Assembly: GCA_963575745.1 (NCBI GenBank)
Contig: CAUYUJ010017861.1
Coordinates: 105,001-169,000 of the forward strand
Direction of reading: 5' to 3'
From: Prorocentrum cordatum
Taxonomy: Eukaryota; Sar; Dinophyceae; Prorocentrales; Prorocentraceae
DNA length: 64,000 bases
The translations under genes and the position numbers were made by a program. Positions 32,241 to 41,732 of this stretch are shown piece after piece. Below the pieces are notes generated by a model. It did no database searches, was not told the DNA's origin, and saw only the letters and a list, made by a program, of their open reading frames with translations. Every line of letters begins with the position of its first letter. Position 1 is the stretch's first letter.

Positions 32241-33008
32241 GCCGTTCGGGATGAAGAGGAGGTGGGGGAGGAAGAGGACGAGGAGGAGGAGGAGGAGGCA
32301 TGTTCTAACGTGCCATACTAGCCCGCACTGGACGGGCGCGCAATTGACCTTGGAAACCGCAGTGGGTTTAAAAACCCTGTTTGGGGATACTGCACTCCGG
32401 CTCCAATTTTTGTTCCCTGGCAAGCGTTTAATGAACATGGTTTGGGCAGAGGGCGGCAACCCGAGAATCGAATCGTGTTTCCGGGAAACTTTCTGGGAGC
32501 ATGATTTGTCCTGCTCTCTTGGGACTTACCGAGGGGCCCCTTTTGGCCTTGTCGGCAAGCCTATTGGAAACATGGTTGGGGCGGTGGGCAAAAGGCCACG
32601 GAATCATGTTCCCGGAAAGCTGTTTGGGAAGTGCGATTTACCGAGGTCTCTTGGGGGCCCCTTGGGGGGCCCCTTGGGGGACTCACGGGGGGCCCCTTGG
32701 GGGCCTAGTGGGGCTTCCAGGGGACCTCTTGGGAACCTCACGGGGCTTCTTGGGAGCCTCTTGATGGCCTTCGGTGGCGTCCCAGGAGCCTCTCAGGCCT
32801 GAGGCCTTGAAATGTCGCGCTCTTCGGGCCCTCTTGGGGCGCTGTTGGGACTCTCTTGGGGCGCTCTCCGAGCCCTATTGAATTATCTGGGGGGCCTCCT
32901 GGGCCGCCCCTGGGCTGTCGTGGGGGCCTCTTCGGCCGTCTTAGAACGAGTTGAAAAGTCTCTGACGCCGTCTGGGACCGTGGGGCGGCGGAACATGCGA
33001 GAGCGCAA
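32241..33008. other. (GGA)n tract, dispersed repeats, GGGCCCCTTGGGGG-type tandem sequence; no gene
   Basis: GGA-rich tract at 32250-32300. Two copies of the dispersed ~75-bp repeat (32438-32510, 32570-32642). From 32645 to 32900 there is short repetition of GGGGGCCCCTTGGG/CTCTTGGGAGCCTC. No coding sequence supported. Confidence 0.7.
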
Positions 33009-34108
33009 AAATCCCACCAGCCCTCTGGGCTTAGGTGGTATAGCGCGTTTTTTCTTCTCTCTTCCACTGAAGCCCCTCCCTCTCGGCCAGGAAAGGGGGG
33101 GTACCGAGTCGTTAGAGCGTCCAAGATGGCCCAATATTGCTCCAAGAGGGCTTCGAAGTCGCAAGATGGCCTCCAAGATGGCCCATGCTACTTCAAGATG
33201 GGTCCAGATAGGCTCCGACATACCCCCAAGAGGCCCCAAGACAGCCCCAAGACGGATCCAAGTGCCCTTCGAGCCCTCCACGGCGCCCTCCAAGATGCCA
33301 ACACCGTTCAAAAGCCTATGGGAAATCATTGTGTTTGGCATTCTCGCCTTTTCGCTTCCGATGGGCTTTGGAAGCCTCAAGATGGCCCCAAGATGGCCCA
33401 AAAGAGGCCCAAGAGGAGCCCAAGAAGGTCGAAGACGGCCCCAAGATCGCCCAAAAGGCGCCCAAAAGCGCTCCAAGAGGGCCCCAAGATGTCGTTTGAG
33501 AGCCTCCGAAGGGGGGGGGGGGGGGGGGGCGAATTCCTTCCACCCTTCTTTTTGAGCCATGGTGCCCAAGACGGCTCCAAGAGGCGTCCCGGACCCCCCA
33601 AAGAGCCCCAAGAGGGCTCCAAGATGGCCGAAAAGAGGCCCAAGAGGGGCCCAAGAAGGCCGAAGACGGCCCCAAGATCGCCCAAGAGGCGCCCAAGAAC
33701 GCTCCCAAAGCGCCCCAAGATGCGGTTTGAGAGCCTCCGAGGGGGCGATGCTAATTGAGGAACCTCCTTGTTCTTTTTGAGCCATTGGGCCCAAGATGAC
33801 CCCAAGAGGCCTCCCAGCCTGTCCCCAAAGACCCTCCACCCTGCCCTGTTTGGCCCAATACGGCTCCAAGAGAACCCTAGATAGGCAAATCTGGTTTTCA
33901 AAATGGCCTAAGATAGCCAAGCGTGGCTCAAGATAGCCTCCGACCGACCTTCAAGAGGCCTCAAGGCAGCCTCAAGATGGCCCAAGATAACCGAACATGG
34001 CTCAACATAGCTACCGACAGCGTCTAGCCGAACATGGCTCAAGATAGCCTCCAAAGAGGCCTCAAGAAGACTTGCAATCAATTCTGGAAGGGCTGGTGGG
34101 GATACTTT
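33009..34108 (+). mobile_element. Candidate terminal-inverted-repeat unit 2 (~1.1 kb)
   Basis: Left end AAATCCCACCAGCCCTCTGG and right end GGAAGGGCTGGTGGGGATAC match the ends of unit 1, as do the interior GAGCGTCCAAGATGGCC and the CCAAGATGGCC array. It includes a ~230-bp internal duplication (33380-33555 vs 33610-33780; GTTTGAGAGCCTCCGA at 33494 and 33725) and a run of 19 G at 33511-33529. No transposase visible. Confidence 0.5.
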
Positions 34109-34369
34109 TTTGGTTGGCGGCTCCTAGGCGACCGTCTAGGAGCGGAAGCGACGTCTGGGACGGCGGAACGGTGCGAATTTGCGAACACAGCCGCCAGTGT
34201 CGGCAAGCCAGCTCGCAATACTACGACAGGCAACACACCTGCAGGAAAAACAAACAATGAATGCAAGTGCACGTACAAACAACAAAATGCTCCTCATTCG
34301 GCAGCGGAAAGTCGCCCTATTGGCGCCAGTCCGCGCGGCCGACCTATCCCGGACAGGTAGTGCCAGGGT
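34109..34369. other. Spacer, nothing recognised
   Basis: Mixed composition, short ORFs only, no repeat or domain seen. Confidence 0.5.
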
Positions 34370-35215
34370 GCCGCAGCCGTATCGATGTCGGCTAAGACAG
34401 GGGCAGAAGAGGCAGGAACCTACCGAGTGCTCACTCCGCGATCCACACCGTTGCCCATGGTGGGGCCGACCAGCCAGCGAATCCGAAACCACTCGCGATT
34501 CTGAACCACGATGACAAGACGCGCCTGCCCAAGCGTCAGTACTGCTGCCATCGGGTAACGGGTGAGGGCTGCCAAGGTACGCTGCAGCCGCAGCCAGCTT
34601 GAAGGCGTAGAGGTGTAGCCAAGACTGGACCTGCCACAACCAGACCACAGTGAGAGGCGGTGAACTGCAGGTGCAGAACCGCCCGCACACTCCGCGGCTG
34701 TGGGAGGGGGGGCAGGCGTGTCGTCATCGGACCGATGACAGTAACAGGTCGGGGTCGCAACGATGAGCAAGAAGACGCTGGCACGGGGCCGGTGTGCTGC
34801 AACTCGCATGCCAGATGCAGATAGAACCGGGCCGACGCGTTGAAGGCTGAACCGCTCAACGCGAGGACCGTGCCACCGCCGTGTACGGGGCCGGCTGGGA
34901 CAGAGGCAGAAGCAGAATGGGGGTTGAACGGAGCCCTCGCTCCACGAACCACGCCGCTGCCCATGGTGGGGCCAATGCGCCAGCCATCGTCTATGGGCAC
35001 AGCCAGGAAGCAACGATGGACGAGGTCGCGAAGGGCCAAGCGCCAGTACTGCCGCCAAGCGGAAACGGCCGAAGACCGCCAGGTTCGCTGCAGCCGTGGC
35101 TAGCTCGAAGGCGCTGGGGTGTAGTCAAGGCTGAATCTGACGTCAGGGGGGGCCTGGGAGTACCACTCCGCGGACCCCGCTGCAGCCCGGAAGGGGCAGG
35201 TGTGCGTCATCGTAC
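34370..35215. repeat. Diverged ~506-bp tandem duplication
   Basis: Paired landmarks: CCCATGGTGGGGCC at about 34454 and 34960; AGTACTGC followed by a CTGCAGCCG block and GAAGGCG, GGTGTAG at 34537 and 35045; GGGGCAGG then GTCATCG at about 34710 and 35190. The offset is ~506 bp (somewhat less at the far end). Copies differ by many substitutions, so the event is old. Short open frames on both strands have no recognised domain. Confidence 0.7.
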
Positions 35216-36630
35216 CCGAAACCAATGACGGGACCGTATCAGATGAGCGAGGACACACTGGCCCAGGGCTGGTCTACTGCCGCCCCGCAGGTACCGGGAA
35301 ATACGCTGAGACCCACGGGGCAGAGAGGGGGTGCAGCCAATAGCTGCAAAGTACACAAGCGAGGGAAGGGAGAAGAGGAAGAAGAGGGGAGGCGCGGCCA
35401 ACAGCCACAATCACATGTGTTTGACGCAGGAGGAGAGGGGTGCCACTTCCCACGACAATGGCGGTCTCATGGGGGGGAGACCCGCCACTGCGCTGGGCGG
35501 TGCAGGCGCCTGTCCCCATGGTGGGTGGACAGCGCAATCCGCATCGGTGAGCTGGCTGGCCTCCTCATGGCCCTTTCTAACATTCCCGACACTACCGCTT
35601 CGCGGTACTAGGGGGGGTTCTGTGGGCTGCACACGGACCTCCGTTAACTGAGTGGTGCGCAGTGGGAGGACTATTCCAATCAACTGTCCTCCGCCGACTA
35701 AAGTGGCTGTCGGGAGACAGCAAAGGGAGTGGAGTCTGGGGAGGCGTCTGCGTCCGTCCCCAGTCCCCAACCGCGCAGTCAGCCGTCGTAGAGGGCGGCT
35801 GTTGGCCATGGGACGGTGGGGCCTACGGGCTCGCCCTCCAGCCACTGGGGGGGGCAAGAAGGCAAGGCAAGGTCCACTTATCCAGTGTGGGCTGTCTAGC
35901 TATGCAGCGCCTTGGGTGAGATGTGGGGAGATCCCCACCCCAGCGGGAGATGCCCAGGGTATTGCGGCCAAGGCCGGGCGCTGCTCGGTGAAACAGTCCC
36001 CCGCGGGGAGAGGGCGGCTAGCGCCTGGGGGGTTCGCCGTCGCTGAGGGCGGGGGCACCCCGACGGGCGGGCCTGTCCCTGCGTGCCCTTGGCCCACTGG
36101 TGAGGTCAATCCCACCGTCGTGCGCGCTTGTCGGTGTATGGATCTTCTCCCCTGGGGGAGTAGCGTTAGCCTTTGGCTTTCCAATCGGTATCTGTCCACG
36201 GTGCGCCCTGGTGATTCCAGGAACCCCATTCCCGCCAACCGTGCCGCGGGTTGGCGGAGCCGGATGCACCAGTCCATTGCTCCTGCGGCGACGCCTCTGT
36301 CGGCCTCTTGGCCTCCTTGGTCCATGGGGTGGGGCCGCTGCTGCCGTCGGTCAAGCGCTGAGTGTGGGGCCTGGGCTCGCGTTGCAAGAGCCGGGTATGT
36401 CTGTCCTTGGCCGTTGGCCAATCGACGCGGAGCCCTAGGTCTCTCTCCATCTTGTCTGCGTCATACGCTGCGTTGCCCCATGCCTGGAGGAATTCGCCGC
36501 AAAGCTGCGCGGAGTTCAGCTTGGGGTCATTCTTCACAGTCTCGGTGGTCCCCTGTCTCACGGCGTCCTCCTCACCCATGCGACCCAGACCCCGTTGAAC
36601 GCACCTCCCAGGGTCTTTTGTAGGCGTGAT
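35216..36630. other. GC-rich region, no supported gene
   Basis: Several overlapping ORFs on both strands. The only stretch with somewhat protein-like content is minus 36560-36400 (NSAQLCGEFLQAWGNAAYDA), which I cannot assign. At 36632-36652 TGGTGGGGATACGCGAAGCG recurs from the right end of TIR unit 1 (about 29935). Confidence 0.4.
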
Positions 36631-36899
36631 ATGTGGTGGGGATACGCGAAGCGTCAATACTTTTCAAAAAAACCATCGGAAAATACATGATTTTCGGCTT
36701 CCGGAGCGCTTTGGAAGGGCCTACGGAGGCGCTCGGGCGTTTTGGCGGCGTCGTCGGCCGTCCTGAGGCCATCTTCGGCGTGTCCCGGGCTTCTTGGGGC
36801 TGTCTTGGCATTCTTTAGGGCCCTCTGGGCGTGTTGTTGCGTGTTTGGGAGCGGGCCGGGCAATCCCGGGAGGCCTGGGACCCCGGCCTATGCCGATAC

Positions 36900-36935
<36 letters not shown>
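36631..36935. other. Spacer with (AT)n bordering the YR element
   Basis: Starts with the dispersed end-repeat, continues as unique sequence, and finishes in (AT)n (about 36898-36933) directly against the B2 repeat of the YR retrotransposon. Confidence 0.7.
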
Positions 36936-37040
36936 CAGCGGATAACATATGTCTCGTGGAAACCACGCGCGTCTTGGCGGCTGCGACCCGGCCGCCGAAG
37001 GGATTAGGCCAGCACCCCTGGAACGAGCCTTAAAAAATCC
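36936..37040 (-). repeat. Split direct repeat B2
   Basis: 105 bp from CAGCGGATAACATATGTC to GAGCCTTAAAAAATCC, about 90% identical by eye to B1. It contains the palindrome-like CGGCTGCGACCCGGCCGCCG. Outermost 3' end of the YR element. Confidence 0.9.
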
Positions 37041-37057
37041 TGGTGTGGGTGGGTGGG

Positions 37058-37125
37058 CCGAAACAGCAGACTTGAGAGAGAGACGTTGCGGACGAACCTC
37101 GTTTTAAAGCACGTCGAGTTTCACG
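37058..37125 (-). repeat. Split direct repeat A2
   Basis: 68 bp from CCGAAACAGCAGACTTGAGA to GCACGTCGAGTTTCACG. Identical to A1 except for a shorter (AG)n run. It is separated from B1 by 55 bp that hold an AGCCCC/GGGGCT inverted repeat. Confidence 0.92.
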
Positions 37126-37180
37126 AGCCCCTTGAAGATAGTTATGTGCACGCACCCCTCTATCAGCGGGGCTTCTTTTC

Positions 37181-37284
37181 CAGCGGATAACACATGTCTT
37201 GTAGAAACCGCGCGCGTCTTGGCGGCTGCGACCCGGCCGCCGAATGGATTGGGCCAGCACCCCTGGACCGAGCCTTAAAAATCC
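37181..37284 (-). repeat. Split direct repeat B1
   Basis: 104 bp from CAGCGGATAACACATGTC to GAGCCTTAAAAATCC; partner of B2. It lies just beyond the end of the methyltransferase-like frame. Confidence 0.9.
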
Positions 37285-37315
37285 AGAAAACACCAGAAAA
37301 GGGGACGTTCTCGAA

Positions 37316-38154
37316 TTAAAGAGGGTCTGGGCTAGGGCGGGTCGCGAGAGCAAGATCGGAATAGTTGATCATGGTATTCCGAATACGATGCAGCAGCGAG
37401 TGGGCGAACGATTCACACAACCTCCACGGATATGGTTGGGCTCTACGTGCCATGGCGGATCCTTCTAACTGGTGGTGCTTACATCCAATCGTACTGCAAA
37501 AACCTTTTTCCCTGTGCAGACGCGCCTCAAACTGACCAGGTCTTCTCCTGGGATTCCCCCGCAAATAAAACAAGTGCGCTTCCTCCAAGGAGCGCCAAAC
37601 TGGCAAACGTCGCTCACAACCATGCACCTCGACGCCTTCCCAAGACAGCATCGCTTGCACATGCGGGATCGTCCACATCTTAGACGAGCTTGAATTCTCG
37701 AGAATCCACGGAATCTTCCGAGCATGCACATACGTTATAATATTCAAGCACGCGTTGGGACACGCGTTTCCTTGCGCCAGCTTTACCGCATCCCGTGTGC
37801 TACACCAGGGGGCTCACCAGGGACACTGGGGCGTTCGCATGACCGCGTGCGGTCTCTGGCAACCGAGAACGTCTGACAAGGTGGGGCGAACGTGGCTGCC
37901 AGGAGACGGCCCAAGCAGGCGTCTTGGCGTATGCACCTGGGCACAGGCGGGCGAATTAAATCGCCCTGGGGCCCCTCTCGGACGTCCCAGGTCCGGGCAG
38001 GCGCACCTCGTCGGCGGCTGGCGCGGGCAACCCCGCCTTCGCCCGAGAAAAAATCGCCGAGATATTGGCCTTTCAGTGCCGCTCCATGCCGCCCGCTGCG
38101 CGGCTGGCGCCTCGCAGCAGCAGCTCCTCGAGGCGCGCGTCGAGCACCTCGCAA
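37316..38154 (-). pseudogene. YR element methyltransferase-like domain (cytosine-C5 type motifs), two frames
   Basis: Frame 1 (38154-37783): YLGDFFSGEGGVARA resembles the AdoMet-binding motif I, and ATFAPPCQTFSVARDR (about 37890-37845) resembles the motif IV Pro-Cys loop containing the catalytic Cys of C5-cytosine methyltransferases. Frame 2 (from about 37800 to 37316): VPTRAC-region Ala/Asn-rich helix, then IPWILENSSSSKMW, a motif VI-like Glu-Asn, and CERRLPVWRSLEEAHLFYLR with a Cys/His-containing tail. Cytosine methyltransferase capture by dinoflagellate retrotransposons is reported in the literature, and DIRS-type elements can carry other methyltransferases. The family call here is tentative, by motif only. 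Confidence 0.6.
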
Positions 38155-39427
38155 CGCGTCCGGGTCGCCAAGGGAAGGTCGTGCCAGGCCTTGCTGAGCC
38201 TCGCCGCCTTTCGTGCCGAACGACCGACTTTCGGCTTGCCCAGCGCACCCTCTTGCGCACCTCGTCGAGGGGGCGGAACTGCAGGGCCCTGTCGATGCTG
38301 GGGCCGCTGTGCCGCATCATGTAGGGCACCGCTGGGGCGCCGAGCCCCGCGCACGTCCCCTTGAACTGTCTTGCCGGCTCTGGGTGCGTGAACGCCCAGA
38401 CGGGCTTGCCCTTGGGGGCTCCCGCCAGCGCAGACCGCAGCGGCGTCAGCTCCAGCTGCCACTTGCACTCAAGAACCACGCTGTCGTCCATCGCCCCCGT
38501 CTTGGTGGTGATGCCCCTTTTCTGCGGGCAGATGATGAAAGACCAGAGTGCCCCGACGCCCCCCGCGCTGGGGGGGACAGGTCCTCGGGCTGAATTTTCA
38601 TCAGCTCGTGGGGCCGCAGGTATGCCCCCGCGCCCAGGAGGACGGCCACGGCTATCAGCTTGTGTCCCCGCAGGCAGAGGTCTGCGGCGATCGCCCTCCA
38701 CGCCGCCTGAGGCAGAGGGCGCCTGGAGCGGCCGGGCGCAAGGCGGCGCCAGCCCCGCAGGCAGCGCCAGGCCCGGGGGAGCCGCCGCTTGCCAGCCTTG
38801 CTGAAGGCCGGGTGGCGGTCGGCAAACGCTGCCAACACCTTCTCCCCATAGTCCGGCTGCCGGCCAGAGAGGAAGCTCGCGTTGAAGAAACACGAGCCAG
38901 TCGTCCACGTCGTCGTCACCCGCGAGCGTTGGGTCTAGCCCCTTTGCGAACGTCTCGAAGTCCTGGAGGTCGCTCGAGTAGTAGCGCCGCACGTTGGCCG
39001 TCACCGCCTTGTCCTCCAGCAAGCTCAGGCCCTCCTGCTCGAAACCCAGCGCCGCTCCCAAATGCTTCGCCAGCCGCCGCCGCGACCGCCTCGCCAGCCC
39101 CCTTGCCCTTCCGCCGACGGCGTCGGGCTTGGGCTCGGACGAGGAGCTGCCGCTCGAGCTGGAACCGGCGGGAACCAGCGGCGCCGGCCCCAGGGCGGCA
39201 AGGCCGTCCAGCAGGTTCGGCCCCGTGGTCGGCAGACGGTGCGCCAGGTCGCCTGGCGGGCCCAGCGTCCGGGAAGACCGTCTAGGCGCCGTCGGCCCGA
39301 GAGACGCATCCCCAGCTCTGCCGCTCGAAGGGGGCCTCGGGGCTCGCCGACGCTTCGGGCTCGGCGCATCCTGGGGCTCTGGTCGAGACAAAACACGAGT
39401 CCGAGGAGCTGCCTGGCGAGGCGGCAT
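38100..39427 (-). pseudogene. YR element tyrosine recombinase, frameshifted, catalytic Tyr replaced
   Basis: N-terminal part (39427-38890) holds a basic/Pro/Ser linker and a SAM-like core-binding region (VRRYYSSDLQDFETFAKGLD). The catalytic domain then continues in another frame (38890-38550: YGEKVLAAFADRHPAFSKAG, AYLRPHELMKIQPEDL with the first Arg near 38615). It returns to the first frame (FIICPQKRGITTKTGAMDDS, PYMMRHSGPSIDRAL = His-box, EVRKRVRWASRKSVVRHERR). The family's nucleophilic Tyr (VRRYE-type) reads His here: codon CAC at 38215-38213, one transition from TAC. Immediately after, another one-base shift moves the tail (ARLSKAWHDLPLATRTRCEV) to the third frame. Inactive as read. Confidence 0.85.
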
Positions 39428-40037
39428 CCGAGAAAATTTCGAGCCGAACTAAGCACGGAGGAGAAAGGTGAGAGCAGCAAGCAGTCGGTCTCTTAGGAAA
39501 TTCGGGGTCATGTCGACGCGAGGGTTCGTCCGCTGAATTCAATTCACTTGGAATCCACCTAAAAGAGAAAGCTGCATTACGAGAAAGGCAGTGCGCCACG
39601 GCCCGACGGATATGAATGCGGAGCCGAAGTTCGCGTGAGCGGGACGGTGCAAAGGCCAAAACAATACTCATATTGTCGCTAAGCATCAGAGCCCTACAGT
39701 GACACCCACGGGAGTTCAAAACAAAACGACGGACCCCCAGCCCCAAGGCCCGAGCCTCGAGAATGAGGATGTCCTCGGCGAAACTCCATTTGCCCCAGAC
39801 GCGAGGGGCCCAGAGGCCTTTGTAGAGGAGCCCCGCTGGGACCTCAGGAAAATCGGGCGCGACAGAAAACTCGGCGCTCTCGTCCTCTGGGGATTCCCAA
39901 GCACCAGATCGAGGGTCCCGAACGAGGCCGGCCGCCCTGAGCGCCGACTCGCGAGCACTGTGGCCCTTGAGCTGAAACCTGCTCCTCACCGAAACACGGC
40001 CGACGGAGGACACTTGCGCCGGGCGCCAGAATGACGT
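39282..40037 (-). pseudogene. YR element RNase H-like domain after an in-frame TGA
   Basis: Continuation of the RT frame beyond TGA 40040-40038, with no frame change. VGRVSVRSRFQLKGHSARES, WGKWSFAEDILILEARALGL (catalytic Glu), MLSDNMSIVLAFAPSRSREL (catalytic Asp), then FRWIPSELNSADEPSRRHDP (terminal Asp). The spacing of Asp (SDAS before the stop), Glu, Asp and Asp follows the RNase H pattern used to remove RNA from the cDNA hybrid. The TGA falls between the first Asp and the rest and would abolish the domain unless read through. The frame overlaps the YR ORF by ~145 bp. Confidence 0.8.
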
Positions 40038-41732
40038 TCAGACTCCATATCCCTGCTCACTGGCATCGCTCTCAGTCACAAGTTCACTCCAACCGCGTCC
40101 CCAGTCCCGAACCAGAAAAATCATCAGTCCTTTCCAAGCTCGGATCTCATCACGAACGGAATGCCGCAGAGGAGCGACCTCCGAGTAATGGGCACAACAA
40201 AATCGATAGCACGTGTGGAAGTTCGACAAGAGGCCTCTCTGGATCAGACTCAGGAAGGTAGCGTGACCAAGACAACATTCGAGAGCCCAACCTGCGCATT
40301 TACCACGACGGAGTAATTCCTCACTCGCAGCCCACACCTTCCAAAAACGTTCGGGCGTGGCGGCGGTCCGCAGCCGCTGGCCGTCAAGCCGGCAGCCCAG
40401 GGCGCGGATGTCCCTGCTCACCACCTCCCCGCCGTGGAGCTCCAGCCCGTGGTCAGCGAAGCTCGCCTCGCACTCGTGGACCGCGCGCTGGACCAGGCCC
40501 TGGTCCTGGGCGAAGGCGCCCAGGTTGTCCACGTACACGCGGTGGCGGGGGCGGCCCTCGGCCAGCGCCAGGGGGGGCGACCTGTCGTGCAGCAGCGTCG
40601 ACCCGCGCAGGCTGGGCGCCGCAGCCGCCAGCCGCTCGTCAGCCTTCTGGGCGAAGTACGACGACCCAGCGAAACCCATGCACATGGGGGCGGAGGTGGG
40701 CCACGCAGCGTCGGTGGGCCTGAGCCGTACTCCGTCCAGCTCGCGCAGCCCCAGCACCCGCGCGGGCACCTCCGGCCAGGCGAAGTAGGGCCTGAGCCAG
40801 GCAGGGGCCTTGAGGCGGTGGAAACAGTCCTTTACGTCAGCCATGCCGAGGTGCAGCCTGACAGCCTCCAGGCCCGCTAAGACGCCGTCGCCAATCTCGA
40901 TGTTTGCGAAGGCCTCCGAAGTGCACGAGCGGACGCCTGGCGGGGCACGGAACCAACAGTTGCTCCTCCGAGCATCGATGATCAGCCTGAGACGTGTCTT
41001 GTTGCTCTTCCAGACGAAGAAGATCCCGACCCTCTCCAATGGCCTGGGGGGGGCATCCAGCAATCTAAGATCCCAGAGCCGTCTGACGAAGCCGTGGTAG
41101 GCCATCTTATTGTACAGCAGCTTTCTATCGGTGTAGGGTGTGATCCCACGTGTCTCGAATTCAATATTCTCCAAGTCAGTAGCGGGCCGCAGCATCAGGT
41201 CATGATGGGCCTCGAAGTAGCGAGAGACCTCGGCGTCCAGCAGCGACTCGATCGGAGGGGACCCCGACACATCGCTCGGCAGGGACACCAGGTCGGCGTC
41301 GAATGCCGCGAGGTTCGCGGGGCCAGTCTCCAGCTCGTACAAGGGCCGGCCGTGCAGGAGGTCTCGGAGGGCCTCCCGCCCCGAGAGGGCCACAGGCATG
41401 AGCTCCCAGTCCTTGACCAGGCCTTCCACGCAGGCCATCACCTCTGGCGTCAAAACTCCCGGCGCCGCAGGCTCCTGAGAAGGGCCCCAGGTGTCGTAGC
41501 TGGCGAGCCAGTTCAGTCCGTGGACCGCCTCTTGCACCATCCTTGTGCGCCGCCTGGCCTGACCCCAAGCCTTCTTTGCCGAACGTGTCGAAGTGGCAGG
41601 GCCTGCAGGCGCGGCAGGAACAGACCGAAGAAAGAAGTCCTTCCGAGGACGGCCACCTGGGGAAGGAACCCCAGCGCCCCGCGCTTGCCCGCCAAGGGAG
41701 GGCCGAGTCCCTTTGGCGGTGCTGCCGATCAT
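40038..41732 (-). pseudogene. YR element reverse transcriptase
   Basis: ATG at 41732 overlaps the Gag stop (ATGA). Residues ~1-150 are a linker with a basic N-terminus. The RT domain follows: FFVWKSNKTRLRLIIDARRS (fingers), VRLHLGMADVKDCFHRLKAP (motif A, Asp present), MGFAGSSYFAQKADERL (motif B), HRVYVDNLGAF (motif C, Tyr-Val-Asp-Asn in place of YxDD), then GLELHGGEVVSRDIRALGCR. It runs into the RNase H start (VTESDASEQGYGV) and stops at TGA 40040-40038. The second motif C Asp is Asn, as in some YR-element RTs, so activity cannot be excluded on that ground. Together with the Asp of motif A the fold is secure. Confidence 0.85.

Noticed and set aside
32883-33920. 345-aa Trp/Gly/Leu-rich ORF (minus) and similar ORFs at 29511-29958
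   Set aside because: Translations of the CCAAGATGGCC array in different frames; no domain.
33915-34050. Repeated GGCTCAAG words resembling the end of DinoSL
   Set aside because: Only 8-9 nt match (CATGGCTCAAGATAGCC context) and they belong to the CAAGATGGCC repeat.
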